Assembly (NCBI RefSeq): GCF_001559595.1
Contig: NZ_LNTY01000004.1
Span: forward strand, 1-64,000
Source: Enterovibrio coralii
GTDB lineage: Bacteria; Pseudomonadota; Gammaproteobacteria; Enterobacterales; Vibrionaceae
Length of the DNA: 64,000 nt
Direction of reading: 5' to 3'
Shown: in pieces, positions 1 through 8,474 of the stretch
Layout of the letters: each line of letters starts with the position of its first letter
Position numbering within the stretch: position 1 is the stretch's first letter
Notes under the pieces: generated by a model
Databases searched by the model: none
Seen by the model: the letters and a program-made list of their open reading frames with translations, nothing else
Told to the model about the DNA's origin: nothing
Program-made: the position numbers and the translations under genes

Positions 1-65
1 GTATGCATAGAATTTGGTATTGGGACTCTCACTAGCCTCCGGCTTGAGTCCCGCTGGTGCGCCAG

Positions 66-215
66 CCCGGCCGTTCCGCCAACGATTTAAGCCCGATGCG
101 AAAGCGTCGGGCTTTTTTCTTATACGCGCCCCCGAAAGTGCTTCGCACTTTGGTCACGTTCGGAAGCCCGGCGCGTTGAGTCCCAGTCGAGCGCGACCCC
201 GGCCGTTCCGCCAAC
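66..215. repeat. Duplicated tRNA 3'-end-like segment
   Basis: An 18-base string (CCCGGCCGTTCCGCCAAC) occurs at 66-83 and again at 198-215. Each copy ends in CCGCCA like a tRNA acceptor end, is preceded by a TTGAGTCCC string (46-60 and 176-184) resembling a T-arm, and is followed by a hairpin terminator. No complete tRNA can be folded here, so these look like decayed or partial copies of a tRNA 3' end plus its terminator. The parent tRNA may lie left of the window. Confidence 0.5.
89..118 (+). terminator. Rho-independent terminator after tRNA-like fragment
   Basis: An 8-bp stem (AAGCCCGA / TCGGGCTT) around a short loop is followed by a run of T. It would end transcription arriving from the left edge, probably from a tRNA unit outside the window. 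Confidence 0.7.
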
Positions 216-220
216 ACAAC

Positions 221-252
221 GAAGCCTCGCTAGAAATAGCGGGGCTTCTTTT
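221..252 (+). terminator. Rho-independent terminator, second copy
   Basis: The long stem GAAGCC(T)CGCTA / TAGCG(G)GGCTTC with a GAAA loop is followed by TTTT. It lies behind the second tRNA-like fragment and could also serve the methyltransferase gene ending at 283 on the other strand. Confidence 0.65.
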
Positions 253-282
253 GTGTCTTCTGAGGCAGAAAAGCCAAATTTC

Positions 283-1236
283 CTAAGCCGCTTTGTGGTC
301 TTTTCTCGCTATCTTCTGCGTTGACTCTTTCCCGTTCAGAGCCATAACGACCTGTTTAGCAACGGCGGCGACCACAGGGACTGCCACGCTATTCCCAGCT
401 TGCCTTCTAAGTTGTGCGTAGGACACAACTATCTTGAATGACTCTGGAAACCCTTGAAGCCTCAGTAACTCTCGCTCTGTTGGCCGACGAATGCCGTTAA
501 CCAACAAATAATTGTATGAAGCACCTGCTCGCAGAGCACATGAGTAGGGAAGGGGTGAGATGTTGCCTGAGACATTTTGATGCCAGATGCTGGGGAAAGG
601 CGCGTGCTTTTTTAAGTGTTTAATCCGGCTTCTTCGGATTGCATCTGTGACGAAATAACCTTTGTCGACATCGCTATCCTCCTCCAAGATGGAGGCAAGA
701 GAGAAAGACCGTTTGCCTTTTGGGAAACGGAATGCCTTAGCATCATCTCTAAAGCCAACGATAAAGGTGCGTTCCCGCTTTTGAGGAACACCGAAATCAA
801 GGGCATTTAAAACAGTGTGATGGACATGATAGCCCAGCCCTTCAAGTGTCTTCAGAATCACTTTAAACGTGTTGCCATTATCATGAGATTTCAATTGCTT
901 AACGTTTTCAAGCATAAAGGCTTTAGGCTTTTTGGCTCTTAGAATTTCAGCGATACTGAAAAAGAGAGTGCCTCTAGTGTCTTCGAAGCCCTGCATTTTC
1001 CCTATGATGCTAAATGCCTGGCACGGAAAACCACCCAGCAGCACATCGTGATCGGGAATAGAATGGGGATCAATGCTGGTGATATCGCCGTGAGGTTTTT
1101 CTCCAAAGTTTGCTTCGTAGGTTCTTTGCGCATACTTGTCCCATTCAGAGGAAAACACGCATGTGCCACCTTGCGATTCAAACCCTAACCGTATACCGCC
1201 AATCCCTGCGAAAAGATCGATAAATTTGAAAGACAT
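283..1236 (-). CDS. DNA (cytosine-5-)-methyltransferase, Dcm/M.HhaI family
   Basis: Transfers a methyl group from S-adenosylmethionine to C5 of cytosine in a specific DNA sequence. The 317-residue product has the ordered motifs of the family: DLFAGIGG (7-14, AdoMet binding), GGFPCQAFS with catalytic Cys72, FMLENVKQL (motif VI, near 108-115), a QKRERTFIVGF-like motif VIII, and C-terminal RELLRLQGFP plus QAGNSVAVPVV (motifs IX/X). The open frame runs upstream to a TTG at 1302, but I choose the ATG at 1236 because it lies directly before the conserved core and has AAAAGGA just upstream. No endonuclease or specificity gene is adjacent, so it looks like an orphan methyltransferase, possibly acquired beside the tRNA gene. 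The recognition sequence cannot be read from the protein. Confidence 0.93.
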   Translation of the reverse strand: MSFKFIDLFAGIGGIRLGFESQGGTCVFSSEWDKYAQRTYEANFGEKPHGDITSIDPHSIPDHDVLLGGFPCQAFSIIGKMQGFEDTRGTLFFSIAEILRAKKPKAFMLENVKQLKSHDNGNTFKVILKTLEGLGYHVHHTVLNALDFGVPQKRERTFIVGFRDDAKAFRFPKGKRSFSLASILEEDSDVDKGYFVTDAIRRSRIKHLKKHAPFPSIWHQNVSGNISPLPYSCALRAGASYNYLLVNGIRRPTERELLRLQGFPESFKIVVSYAQLRRQAGNSVAVPVVAAVAKQVVMALNGKESTQKIARKDHKAA

Positions 1237-1494
1237 AAATCCTTTTGAATCTCGTTGTTTATCGACACCACTTTTTATCCTCAGTGGTGATTTCCAATTC
1301 AACTATAAGAAATAGCAAAGAAATCTGCTCAAAAAAGCATCTGATATGTTCTTTGCGACGGATTTAACCTGCGCATGGCAACGAACAGCAAACGAGTTAC
1401 GCTATTGTTTGGTTGCAAATTAACCAGTTGAACGCTTGAGGCTGAATTTCCTATTTACACCGCCAAGAATGACCAGTAGTATGCGTGTCTCTTC

Positions 1495-1585
1495 GGAGGG
1501 ATGGCTGAGTGGTTGAAAGCACCGGTCTTGAAAACCGGCATACGTTAATAGCGTATCTAGGGTTCAAATCCCTATCCCTCCGCCA
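1495..1585 (+). tRNA. tRNA-Ser (anticodon UGA)
   Basis: A 7-bp acceptor stem (GGAGGGA 1495-1501 with TCCCTCC 1575-1581), discriminator G1582 and encoded CCA 1583-1585 frame the gene. The anticodon arm is CCGGT-CTTGAAA-ACCGG (1522-1538), giving anticodon TGA at 1529-1531. A long variable arm (about 1539-1558) and T-arm GGTTCAAATCC complete a class II serine tRNA of 91 nt. Its closest relative in E. coli is serT. Confidence 0.97.
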
Positions 1586-1594
1586 AATTAGATT

Positions 1595-1620
1595 AAGCCC
1601 GCTCACTGAGCGGGCTTTTT
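1595..1620 (+). terminator. Terminator of tRNA-Ser
   Basis: The stem AAGCCCGCTC / GAGCGGGCTT is followed by five T, ten bases after the tRNA CCA end. Confidence 0.85.
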
Positions 1621-1754
1621 CGTATTTGAAATAGACCTTCGGAGATAGGGATGCAGAACCCTAGACCCTAGGTTCAGCCGAGCGAAGCGAGACAACGTTG
1701 CCCGGCGAAGCAGAAAAGCAACGGCCTAAAGGGCAAGGGAGTGAAACGACCGAG

Positions 1755-1814
1755 TAAATCCCCATCCCTCAGCCAAATTAGAAAAGGCCGCTGAGAAATC
1801 AGCGGACTTTTTGC
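1755..1814 (+). repeat. Decayed copy of the tRNA-Ser tail and terminator
   Basis: The segment AAATCCCCATCCCTCAGCCA followed by AATTAG repeats the 3' end of the tRNA-Ser gene (1565-1590) with two changes, including loss of the CCGCCA end. It is followed by a new hairpin (GGCCGCTGA / TCAGCGGAC, TTTTT). Between the two copies lies GC-rich sequence without a gene. It reads as a degraded duplication downstream of the tRNA. Confidence 0.6.
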
Positions 1815-1920
1815 ATTTATACGACTCGAAAGGATAAGGTGAGGAAGCCTAGCAAGGATTCAAACGAGCGAAGCGATCGCAAAAATCACGCTAATGAAAA
1901 TTTCTTCTCGAACAAATATC

Positions 1921-1949
1921 AAAAAGCCCGCTCATCAAGCGGGCTTTTT
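1921..1949 (+). terminator. Third tandem terminator in the tRNA-Ser tail
   Basis: The hairpin AAAAAGCCCGCT / AGCGGGCTTTTT closely resembles the tRNA-Ser terminator at 1595-1620. Being symmetrical it can also stop transcription of the minus-strand gene that ends at 1971. Confidence 0.75.
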
Positions 1950-1970
1950 CGTCTTCGTATATTGCTGTTT

Positions 1971-2570
1971 TTAAACTGGCTTAACAAAGTGCTTTGGAGC
2001 TACGTTGAGGTTGGTGAGGAGACGAATACGTCTCCCTGTCAAACCCGGGCTCATGCCGCCTATACGCTGCCAGGTTGACCAACCTGGAACACCATCACTT
2101 TTGTCGAAGTATTTGTTTTGGTCAAGATCACCAATGTAGTGCGTTGTTGTTGGATCGCCTACGGTAAACGCATGGTCAGTTTGGCCACAAACAGTGTGAG
2201 TTAATGGTGCTTCCATCAGATCGCTTTTACAGAAATCTTGTGCGGCTTTGAGCACATTCGTAGCGCGCAATTTAGTGTCTTTGATTGGGCTACTGGTGGC
2301 GAGAGATAAACTGAATTTAGGGTTTTGAACGCCACTGCCTTCTTTCAATATTTCCAAAAGACGGGTGGTGTATTCGTAGGCCTTTTTTGTGTAACTCTCG
2401 TCTAGGTGGCAAAGAACAACACTGTCAGAGTGGTCTTCTACAATGATCAGGCAGTGACAAGGGCCAACACCTGTCGTAGACAGTACAGTTTTTGTTTGGT
2501 CTGGAAACTTGTTGGGCTCAAAACAAAAACCCGCATACTTGCGGGACAACCAAAATCTTTCTTGCTTCAT
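1971..2570 (-). CDS. CheD-fold deamidase-like protein, isolated
   Basis: A 199-residue protein with no signal peptide or membrane segment. Residues 32-55 carry T-x-G-x-G-x-C followed by a histidine 17 residues after the cysteine (T32, C38, H55). This is exactly the spacing of the Thr/Cys/His triad of the chemoreceptor glutamine deamidase CheD, whose fold is shared by CNF-type toxins. A later ATNVLKAAQDF segment resembles the conserved ARNVEAV region of CheD. Unlike CheD, it is not in a chemotaxis operon: it stands between tRNA-Ser and the T6SS operon, divergent from tssA. The ribosome binding site is weak. A role as a deamidating effector, toxin or regulator is inference; the family assignment rests on the motif pattern only. 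Confidence 0.5.
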   Translation of the reverse strand: MKQERFWLSRKYAGFCFEPNKFPDQTKTVLSTTGVGPCHCLIIVEDHSDSVVLCHLDESYTKKAYEYTTRLLEILKEGSGVQNPKFSLSLATSSPIKDTKLRATNVLKAAQDFCKSDLMEAPLTHTVCGQTDHAFTVGDPTTTHYIGDLDQNKYFDKSDGVPGWSTWQRIGGMSPGLTGRRIRLLTNLNVAPKHFVKPV

Positions 2571-3130
2571 CCAGCGGCTTTGTAATCTTTCCCTGCTCTA
2601 GAACTTTTATCATGTAGAAATATCCCTTTTCAATCTACCGTTTTGTGCTGACAAACGAGCACGACAACACCTAAGTACTCGAACTTTATTGTTTGTTTAC
2701 ATTGAAGTAATCGACAGCGCGTCTTACCCACGAAACAACACTTATGTTTGCTTTTCATAGTAAGAGCAGATCATTTCAAGCGAAACACCGAAAGAACCTA
2801 TTGAAGGATCTTTTGACATTGAAAGAGCTCAGATGTGATCGGTGACATCAAATAATGTAACATAAATGATACTGATGTTTAAATATTTGGATAAATCTCA
2901 TTTTTGTGATACAAAATTAAGACGTTTTTGTTTGTTTTGAAGCGTTTTAAACCGAATTGAGATGTACTAAGTCTGTGAGCAAAGGATATGCACGTAATTA
3001 CGTGAAAGAAAAGAATAAAACCCTTTGCTTACTAAGTGTTTACAAGCGTCTGGTTCGGTTGATCATTATAAAAAAAACTCACTTTTTGTTGTGAAAGGAT
3101 GTCGCAACATTACAGGGAAACTGCACAAGT
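2571..3130. other. AT-rich divergent intergenic region before the T6SS operon
   Basis: No convincing gene is present in these 560 bases. They separate the deamidase-like gene from tssA and must hold the promoters of both. The region is strongly AT-rich, which is compatible with silencing by H-NS-like proteins. I looked for a GG-N10-GC sigma-54 promoter before tssA and found none that is convincing. Confidence 0.5.
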
Positions 3131-4458
3131 ATGGTATTCACGGAAGATGTAAAACTTTCACTTTCCTCCCCCATTTCAGATGAATTGCCTTGCGGCAAAT
3201 ACTTAAAGAACGATCGTGCTACCTTTAGGCCACTAAGGAATGAGTTCAACGTTGCTCAAACCGCCCTAAGAAAGCTCGCACAAAATCCTGATGAATCGGA
3301 CTTGAGGTTCTGTTTGAGGAAAACCATCAGGCATGGAGCCAGCTTGGTTCAACGCTGAAGAAGACATTTGAAAGCGATAGTAGGGACATCGAACTAATCG
3401 GCTGGATGCTAGCGGTTCAGCTTATTGTCGACCAATCAGTGAATGGTGCAGCTAATCTCATTGAGTGGTTGAACACCTTGGTCGATGACCAATTCGATGC
3501 GTTAAACCCAGTATTGCCAGAAGAAAAGCTTTCAGGTGAAGGCGATGAGCTTAGAAGGCAGCAATACGAAGCCAAGGTCAAAGCATTCTTCCAGATATGT
3601 GGTGACAGTGAAGACAGCAGTTTAATATATGCGCCACTTCTCATGCTGCCATTGGTCGGCGACATCACCTTTTTCCAATTCAGAAGCGCGGAGAACAAAG
3701 GGACAGTCAACACACTGCGCCAAGATGCAATGCAGATGCTGTCCTCTCAGAAAGCTGATGTTCAACAACGCATCGACAATTTAGACAGACTCTCGTCCCA
3801 GCTTGTTTCAGTCTCTGAGAGTGTGAATAAACTCACTGTCCCACTTCAAGTAAAAGGTGTGAACTTTACCTTTGCTCTGTCACTCATTGCCAAAGTGCAA
3901 ACGGCACTTTTGTTCCTCACCGGACTTAAACCCACCAAAGAGCAGGCAGCAGCCACAGCACCTACACCAGAAACTTCTTCCATCGATTCACCTACTGATG
4001 TGCCACAAAACACGGCGGTAGAAGTGATGGCTCAAGACAACATTTCCGTGTCGGTTTCGCAGTCCGCCAATTTTTCAGATGCTGCGAGGACAAACAGTAT
4101 GAATAGGGATAAGGCATTCGCTCAACTCCGTGAACTCTCAGAATATTTTCGCGTGAGTGAGCCGCATAGTCCGGTTTCTTTCTTACTCGAGAAAGCTATT
4201 CGCTGGGGCTATATGTCACTTCCAGAACTGATGACGGAATTGATGTCCGATAGGAAGAATGAACAGGACAAAATCTTCAATCTGATTGGGTTAGACAACG
4301 AAGAACAGGTATCGCTACCCTCAAGCGCATCAGGTACCTCTACAACTCAATCCACCTCAAATTCAGCACAGGAGCAGCAGGCTGCTTCTGAGCCGAAGGC
4401 AAAACCACAGGAAAGCACTAACAAAACTTCATCCGGTTCAACTGGTTTGCGCTGGTAG
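3131..4458 (+). CDS. tssA: TssA, T6SS cap/baseplate-assembly protein (frame broken near 3302)
   Basis: TssA-type proteins prime baseplate and tail assembly of the T6SS in the cytoplasm. The N-terminal ImpA_N part reads SPISDELPCGKYLKNDR and the C-terminal half holds the family's RVSEPHSPVSFLLEKAIRWGYMSL segment around 4155-4215. The reading frame changes near 3301-3304: before it the protein ends DESD, after it continues EVLFEENHQAW in the -1 frame, the expected family sequence. One missing base explains it. The two frames overlap only between 3295 and 3358, and no slippery heptamer is present there, so programmed frameshifting is unlikely. The gene is either damaged or mis-sequenced. It is first in the T6SS operon, 33 bases before hcp. 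Confidence 0.85.
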
Positions 4459-4491
4459 CGAAGGAACACGTTTAAATAAAAAGGGGAAATT

Positions 4492-5010
4492 ATGGCAAGT
4501 ATCTACATGCGCATTGACGGCGTTGATGTTAAAGGCGGCGCGACAATCGAAGGACTCGAAGGAACGGGTTGGTTCGCAATCAGCTCATACAAGTGGGGCG
4601 GTGTACGTAACGTTGCTATGGACATTGGTAACGCGAACAACGCTGACTCAGGCATGGTTGCTATCACTGAAGTGAACTTTACCAAGCAAGCTGATGGTGC
4701 ATCTGAAGATCTGCTTTCATTCCTGTTTAGCCCAGGCAAAGAAGGAAAAATGGTGGAGATTGCGTTTACCAAGCCAGAGTCGGGTGGTCAGGGCGCTATC
4801 GTTTACTTCCAAATCAAACTGTCTAACGCACGTTTGGTTTCTTACAACGTTGAAGGAAGTGACGGTTCTCAGCCAATTGAGAAGATCTCTCTGTCATACA
4901 TTGAGATCTCTCAGAAGCACAACTACGAGCTCGAAGACGGCGAAATGAAGGATGGCGGTATCGTTACCTACAACATCCCTCAAGGCAAACTCCTGTCAGG
5001 TGCTAAGTAA
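4492..5010 (+). CDS. hcp: Hcp, T6SS inner tube protein
   Basis: Hcp forms hexameric rings that stack into the expelled inner tube and can carry small effectors. The 172-residue product has the full family pattern: start MASIYMRIDGVDVKGGAT, central SSYKWGGVRNV, KQADGASEDLLSFLF, and C-terminal ISQKHNYELEDGEMKDGG. The ribosome site AAAAGGGGAAATT precedes the ATG. It lies between tssA and tssB and is followed by a hairpin with T-run that would raise hcp transcript relative to downstream genes. The length is that of a plain Hcp without a C-terminal effector extension. Confidence 0.97.
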   Translation: MASIYMRIDGVDVKGGATIEGLEGTGWFAISSYKWGGVRNVAMDIGNANNADSGMVAITEVNFTKQADGASEDLLSFLFSPGKEGKMVEIAFTKPESGGQGAIVYFQIKLSNARLVSYNVEGSDGSQPIEKISLSYIEISQKHNYELEDGEMKDGGIVTYNIPQGKLLSGAK

Positions 5011-5015
5011 TTTGT

Positions 5016-5046
5016 AAGCGCCTGTTTATGTAGTCGGCGCTTTTTC
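5016..5046 (+). terminator. Attenuator-like hairpin between hcp and tssB
   Basis: AAGCGCC (5016-5022) pairs with GGCGCTT (5036-5042), followed by TTTC. The stem is short, so a partial terminator is likely. It would favour hcp mRNA over the sheath genes. Confidence 0.6.
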
Positions 5047-5079
5047 TTAGTGACGTAAATTTTAAAATGGAATTGTGTT

Positions 5080-5589
5080 ATGGCACTGAATGCACAACAT
5101 AAACGGGTAAGTAAGAACCGAGTCAGTATTACTTATGATGTGGAAACAAATGGGGCCGTGGAAACCAAGGAACTGCCTTTCGTGGTTGGTGTCATTGGTG
5201 ACTTCTCCGGTCACAAACCTGACTCAGATAAAGTAGATTTGGAAGAGCGTGAATTTACAGGGATCGACAAGGACAACTTTGATTCCGTAATGACGCAAAT
5301 CCATCCTCAACTCAGCTACAAAGTTGACAACAAGTTGGCAGACGATGATAGCCAATTTGAAGTGAACCTTAGCTTCCAATCTATGCGTGACTTCCATCCA
5401 GAGAGTCTGGTTGAGCAGATCGATCCATTGAAGCAGTTGGTGGAAACCCGTAACCAGCTGAAAGATCTGCTTAGCAAAGCCGACCGCTCTCGTGATCTCG
5501 AACGCCTGCTGAAAGAAGTTCTTCAGAGCACTGACGCCATCCAAGGATTGGCAGACGAGCTGGGTGTGAAAAAGGAAGGAGATGAGTAA
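5080..5589 (+). CDS. tssB: TssB, small T6SS sheath subunit (VipA)
   Basis: TssB pairs with TssC to form the contractile sheath that drives the Hcp tube. The 169-residue protein shows the family landmarks KNRVSITYDVETNGAVE, LPFVVGVIGDFSGH, the REFTGIDKDNFDSVM segment and RDFHPESLVEQI, with a C-terminal helical part expected to hold the ClpV-interaction and sheath contacts. Its stop overlaps the tssC start by one base (TAATG), so translation is coupled and the stoichiometry of the two subunits is kept. Confidence 0.96.
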   Translation: MALNAQHKRVSKNRVSITYDVETNGAVETKELPFVVGVIGDFSGHKPDSDKVDLEEREFTGIDKDNFDSVMTQIHPQLSYKVDNKLADDDSQFEVNLSFQSMRDFHPESLVEQIDPLKQLVETRNQLKDLLSKADRSRDLERLLKEVLQSTDAIQGLADELGVKKEGDE

Positions 5590-7070
5590 TGTCTACTGAA
5601 CAACAAGCCGGCCAAGCCGGAGCAGAAGCAGCAGAAGGTCAGGCAAGTTTCCTTGAACGCGCCATTACCGCTACGACTCAAACGCCGCCTGATACGACAA
5701 AAGAGCTGCTTTCAAACCTGACCTCACAGGTTCTTGATGGAACAGTAACGTGGGATAAAAACCTCACGTTGACCATCGAGAAAGCGATTATTGCAATCGA
5801 TGAAAAAATTTCAGAACAGCTTGGCACTGTGATGAAAAACAAAGACTTCCAAAAGCTGGAAGGCACTTGGTTGGGTCTGCAAAAGCTAGTTAAAAACAGC
5901 GACCTTGGTCCAGATTTGAAAATCAAGCTGGCAGATTACACCAAAGATGAGCTTCTGGAGCAGTTTGAAGACGCGCCAGCTATCGACCGTAGCCGCTTCT
6001 TCACCATGGTTTACCAAGAAGAGTTTGGCACTGCAGGTGGTCAACCTTACGGTGCGCTGATTGGTGATTATGACTTTGGCTACGGTGATGAAGACGTTGC
6101 ATTGCTTCGCTACATGGGTGAAGTGGCGTCAGCATCTCACGCGCCTTTCGTCGCGGCAGCGAATGCAAGCATGTTTGACTTTGATTCGTTCCAAACCTTC
6201 CAAGAAGGTAAGCCAGTCGCAGCAGGCTTTGATTCTCCAGCTTACGCAAGCTGGAACGCATTCCGCGCGAGCGATGACAGCCGTTACGTTGCGCTGACTC
6301 TGCCTAAAACACTGGCGCGTTTGCCATATGGTGCAAATACCATCCCAGTGAAGTCTTTTGCATTTGAAGAGCTTAAAGCGGGTGCAGACGGTTCAGCAGT
6401 ACCAGAGTCTGAAGATGATTTCGTGTGGAGCAATGCTGCGTACGATTATGGTTTGAACCTGACCAACGCTTATCGCCAATTTGGCTGGTGTACAGCTATT
6501 CGTGGTAATGACAATGGCGGTAAAGTTGAGAACCTTCCTAACTTTACATACAAGAACGACGCGGGCGATCTTCTCCAGCAATGTCCAACAGAAGTTAACC
6601 TGACGGACGAGCGTGAGAAAGAGCTGAGCGACTTAGGCTTCTTGCCATTGGTTCACTACAAGAACACCAACTACGGCGTGTTCATGGGCGGCCAGACTGC
6701 GCATAAACCAAAAACGTACACTGACCCAGATGCAACAGCGAATGCTGCAATTTCCGCTCGTCTGCCATACACAATGGCAAGCAGCCGCATTGCGCACTAC
6801 CTGAAAGTGATGGGCCGTGACAAGATTGGTTCACACCTCGAAGCGTCTGATGTGGAACGCGATCTGAATACTTGGATTCACCAGTACGTTAATCCAAATG
6901 CACTCGGCAACGAAGCGAAAGCTCGCCATCCTTTGGTTGAGGCCAAAGTAACGGTACAAGAGCAAGCGGGTAAGCCTGGCGCGTATTCAGCGGTTGCATA
7001 TCTGCGCCCTTGGCTGCAAATGGAAGAGTTGACGACCTCCTTGCGGATGGTTGCCAACATTCCAGGTTAA
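5589..7070 (+). CDS. tssC: TssC, large T6SS sheath subunit (VipB)
   Basis: The large subunit of the contractile sheath, 493 residues, normal for the family. Visible hallmarks are IEKAIIAIDEKISEQLGTVM near residue 65, VYQEEFGTAGGQPYGALIGDY near 140, RLPYGANT near 245, FGWCTAIRGNDNGG near 300, and a C-terminal KVTVQEQAGKPGAYSAVAYLRPW where the last strands interlock with neighbouring sheath subunits. The gene is coupled to tssB. A GC-rich hairpin without a T-run (about 7079-7095) separates it from a second tssC-like gene. Confidence 0.96.
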   Translation: MSTEQQAGQAGAEAAEGQASFLERAITATTQTPPDTTKELLSNLTSQVLDGTVTWDKNLTLTIEKAIIAIDEKISEQLGTVMKNKDFQKLEGTWLGLQKLVKNSDLGPDLKIKLADYTKDELLEQFEDAPAIDRSRFFTMVYQEEFGTAGGQPYGALIGDYDFGYGDEDVALLRYMGEVASASHAPFVAAANASMFDFDSFQTFQEGKPVAAGFDSPAYASWNAFRASDDSRYVALTLPKTLARLPYGANTIPVKSFAFEELKAGADGSAVPESEDDFVWSNAAYDYGLNLTNAYRQFGWCTAIRGNDNGGKVENLPNFTYKNDAGDLLQQCPTEVNLTDEREKELSDLGFLPLVHYKNTNYGVFMGGQTAHKPKTYTDPDATANAAISARLPYTMASSRIAHYLKVMGRDKIGSHLEASDVERDLNTWIHQYVNPNALGNEAKARHPLVEAKVTVQEQAGKPGAYSAVAYLRPWLQMEELTTSLRMVANIPG

Positions 7071-7118
7071 TCCTTTGCGGGGGCACCTTGCCCCTGCACA
7101 GGACTTGGACTGCCGCCT

Positions 7119-8474
7119 ATGATGTATAGCCCAAACTCAGCAACACCTTTCGGAACCAGCGAGCACTGGCGGGCTCTGCTGGATTCTTCACGCTCGAACA
7201 ACGTCGGGCAGTTTAAAGCGATATTAAGTAAGTTGATCGATGCACTGGATGAAAAGATCAGCGAACAGCTCTCTGCTGTTATCCAGGCTCCCGAATTTAA
7301 AAAGCTCGAATCGAGTTGGTGCGGCCTCCAGTCTTTAACTGAATTGCCTATTTCGATGCGTCGTATCCGCATCAAACTCCTCGATGCGACGTGGAAAGAA
7401 GTCGCTAATGACGTGAGCTTATCTTTCAGCGTCACGCAATCTGTGCTGTATCGAAAAACCTATTCTCAAGAACTTGATACTGCTGGTGGTCAGCCCTTTG
7501 GGCTCATGGTTGTCGACCATCGCGTGCACCCAGATTTTAGTGAAGACAGCGATTACGACGATCTTTATACCCTGCAATTGCTCTCCGAAGTTGGAGAACG
7601 TGCGCTTTGTCCAATGGTGCTTGGTGTTGATCCTTTCTTTTTCGGTGATGAACCTGAGCGACAAATGCACGACAACGCAAGAATCGCCCGTATTTTAGAT
7701 AGCGATGATTATCGTTCTTGGCAATTGCTGAGAAAAAATGCCTCAAGTCGTTTTCTTCATCTTGTCCTTCCCGAATTCAGTCAAAGAATGCCTTGGATGC
7801 ACTACCCAGCAGGCTTCGTGTTTAACGAGCACCCGATAAGTGATCCTGTGTTATGGGGAAACCCCGCTTATCTTCTTGCATCTAACGTACTCAGAGAGTT
7901 CGACCGCATAAGCTGGTTTGGCTTTATGCGTGCATATGACGAGACGGCAAGCCACGGGGCTATCGTGCTCGAAAATGATGATTTGCATGCAAGAGTGGAC
8001 CTATTCAGTGAAGAAGATGGATTTTGGTCCGAGCAAGGGTTTGTCTCATTGACCAGCCTTTATTTGAGCGGTCAAAAGGGCTTTTTCTCCAACCAATCCG
8101 TTTGGCGTGCACCGGATGAAGCTAGCCGGCTTCTTGGCATGTTGCAGACCAACTTAATGGCGTGCCGTTTTGGGCACTACATCAAAGCGCAACTGCGTGA
8201 TCAAGTGGGCAGCTTTGACAGTGCTGCAGATTGTAAACGAAGCCTTGAACGCTGGATTAATAAGTACATCAGTGCCGTTGATTATGGCGATGATGCTGTA
8301 ATGGCACGCTACCCCTTGAAGTCTTGCGACATTACCTTGACGGAAGACGTTACAGACGTGACCCGTTATCTCTGTGAAATCAAACTTCAGCCGCAGTACC
8401 AGTACGAAATCCTCGATGCGCAGATCGTGCTTTCAACTGCCGTTAGCGCGAATGAAGTTGGGGAGGCTGCATGA
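7119..8474 (+). CDS. Second TssC-like protein
   Basis: A 451-residue paralogue of the preceding sheath protein. Shared landmarks are LIDALDEKISEQLSAVIQ, LYRKTYSQELDTAGGQPFGLMV, FSQRMPW and the C-terminal DVTRYLCEIKLQPQYQYE strand region, but overall similarity to TssC is clearly lower and it is about 40 residues shorter. No second tssB accompanies it. It overlaps tssE by four bases (ATGA). It could be a minor sheath component, a sheath cap or terminator, or a baseplate-sheath adaptor; nothing in the sequence decides between these. Confidence 0.85.
   Translation: MMYSPNSATPFGTSEHWRALLDSSRSNNVGQFKAILSKLIDALDEKISEQLSAVIQAPEFKKLESSWCGLQSLTELPISMRRIRIKLLDATWKEVANDVSLSFSVTQSVLYRKTYSQELDTAGGQPFGLMVVDHRVHPDFSEDSDYDDLYTLQLLSEVGERALCPMVLGVDPFFFGDEPERQMHDNARIARILDSDDYRSWQLLRKNASSRFLHLVLPEFSQRMPWMHYPAGFVFNEHPISDPVLWGNPAYLLASNVLREFDRISWFGFMRAYDETASHGAIVLENDDLHARVDLFSEEDGFWSEQGFVSLTSLYLSGQKGFFSNQSVWRAPDEASRLLGMLQTNLMACRFGHYIKAQLRDQVGSFDSAADCKRSLERWINKYISAVDYGDDAVMARYPLKSCDITLTEDVTDVTRYLCEIKLQPQYQYEILDAQIVLSTAVSANEVGEAA

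Noticed and set aside
14..286. Small gene at the left edge
   Set aside because: It runs through two terminator hairpins and tRNA-like repeats and shows no protein family features.
1839..2078. Small plus-strand gene between tRNA-Ser and the deamidase-like gene
   Set aside because: It spans a terminator and overlaps the 3' end of the opposite gene; no ribosome binding site is visible.
2571..3130. Sigma-54 promoter for the T6SS operon
   Set aside because: The best candidate (TGGTTCGGTTGATC near 3050) has wrong spacing and no GC at -12.
3295..3358. Programmed -1 frameshifting in tssA
   Set aside because: The overlap of the two frames is only 64 bases and contains no slippery heptamer or obvious stimulatory structure. 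Other genes are broken similarly, so error or mutation is more likely.
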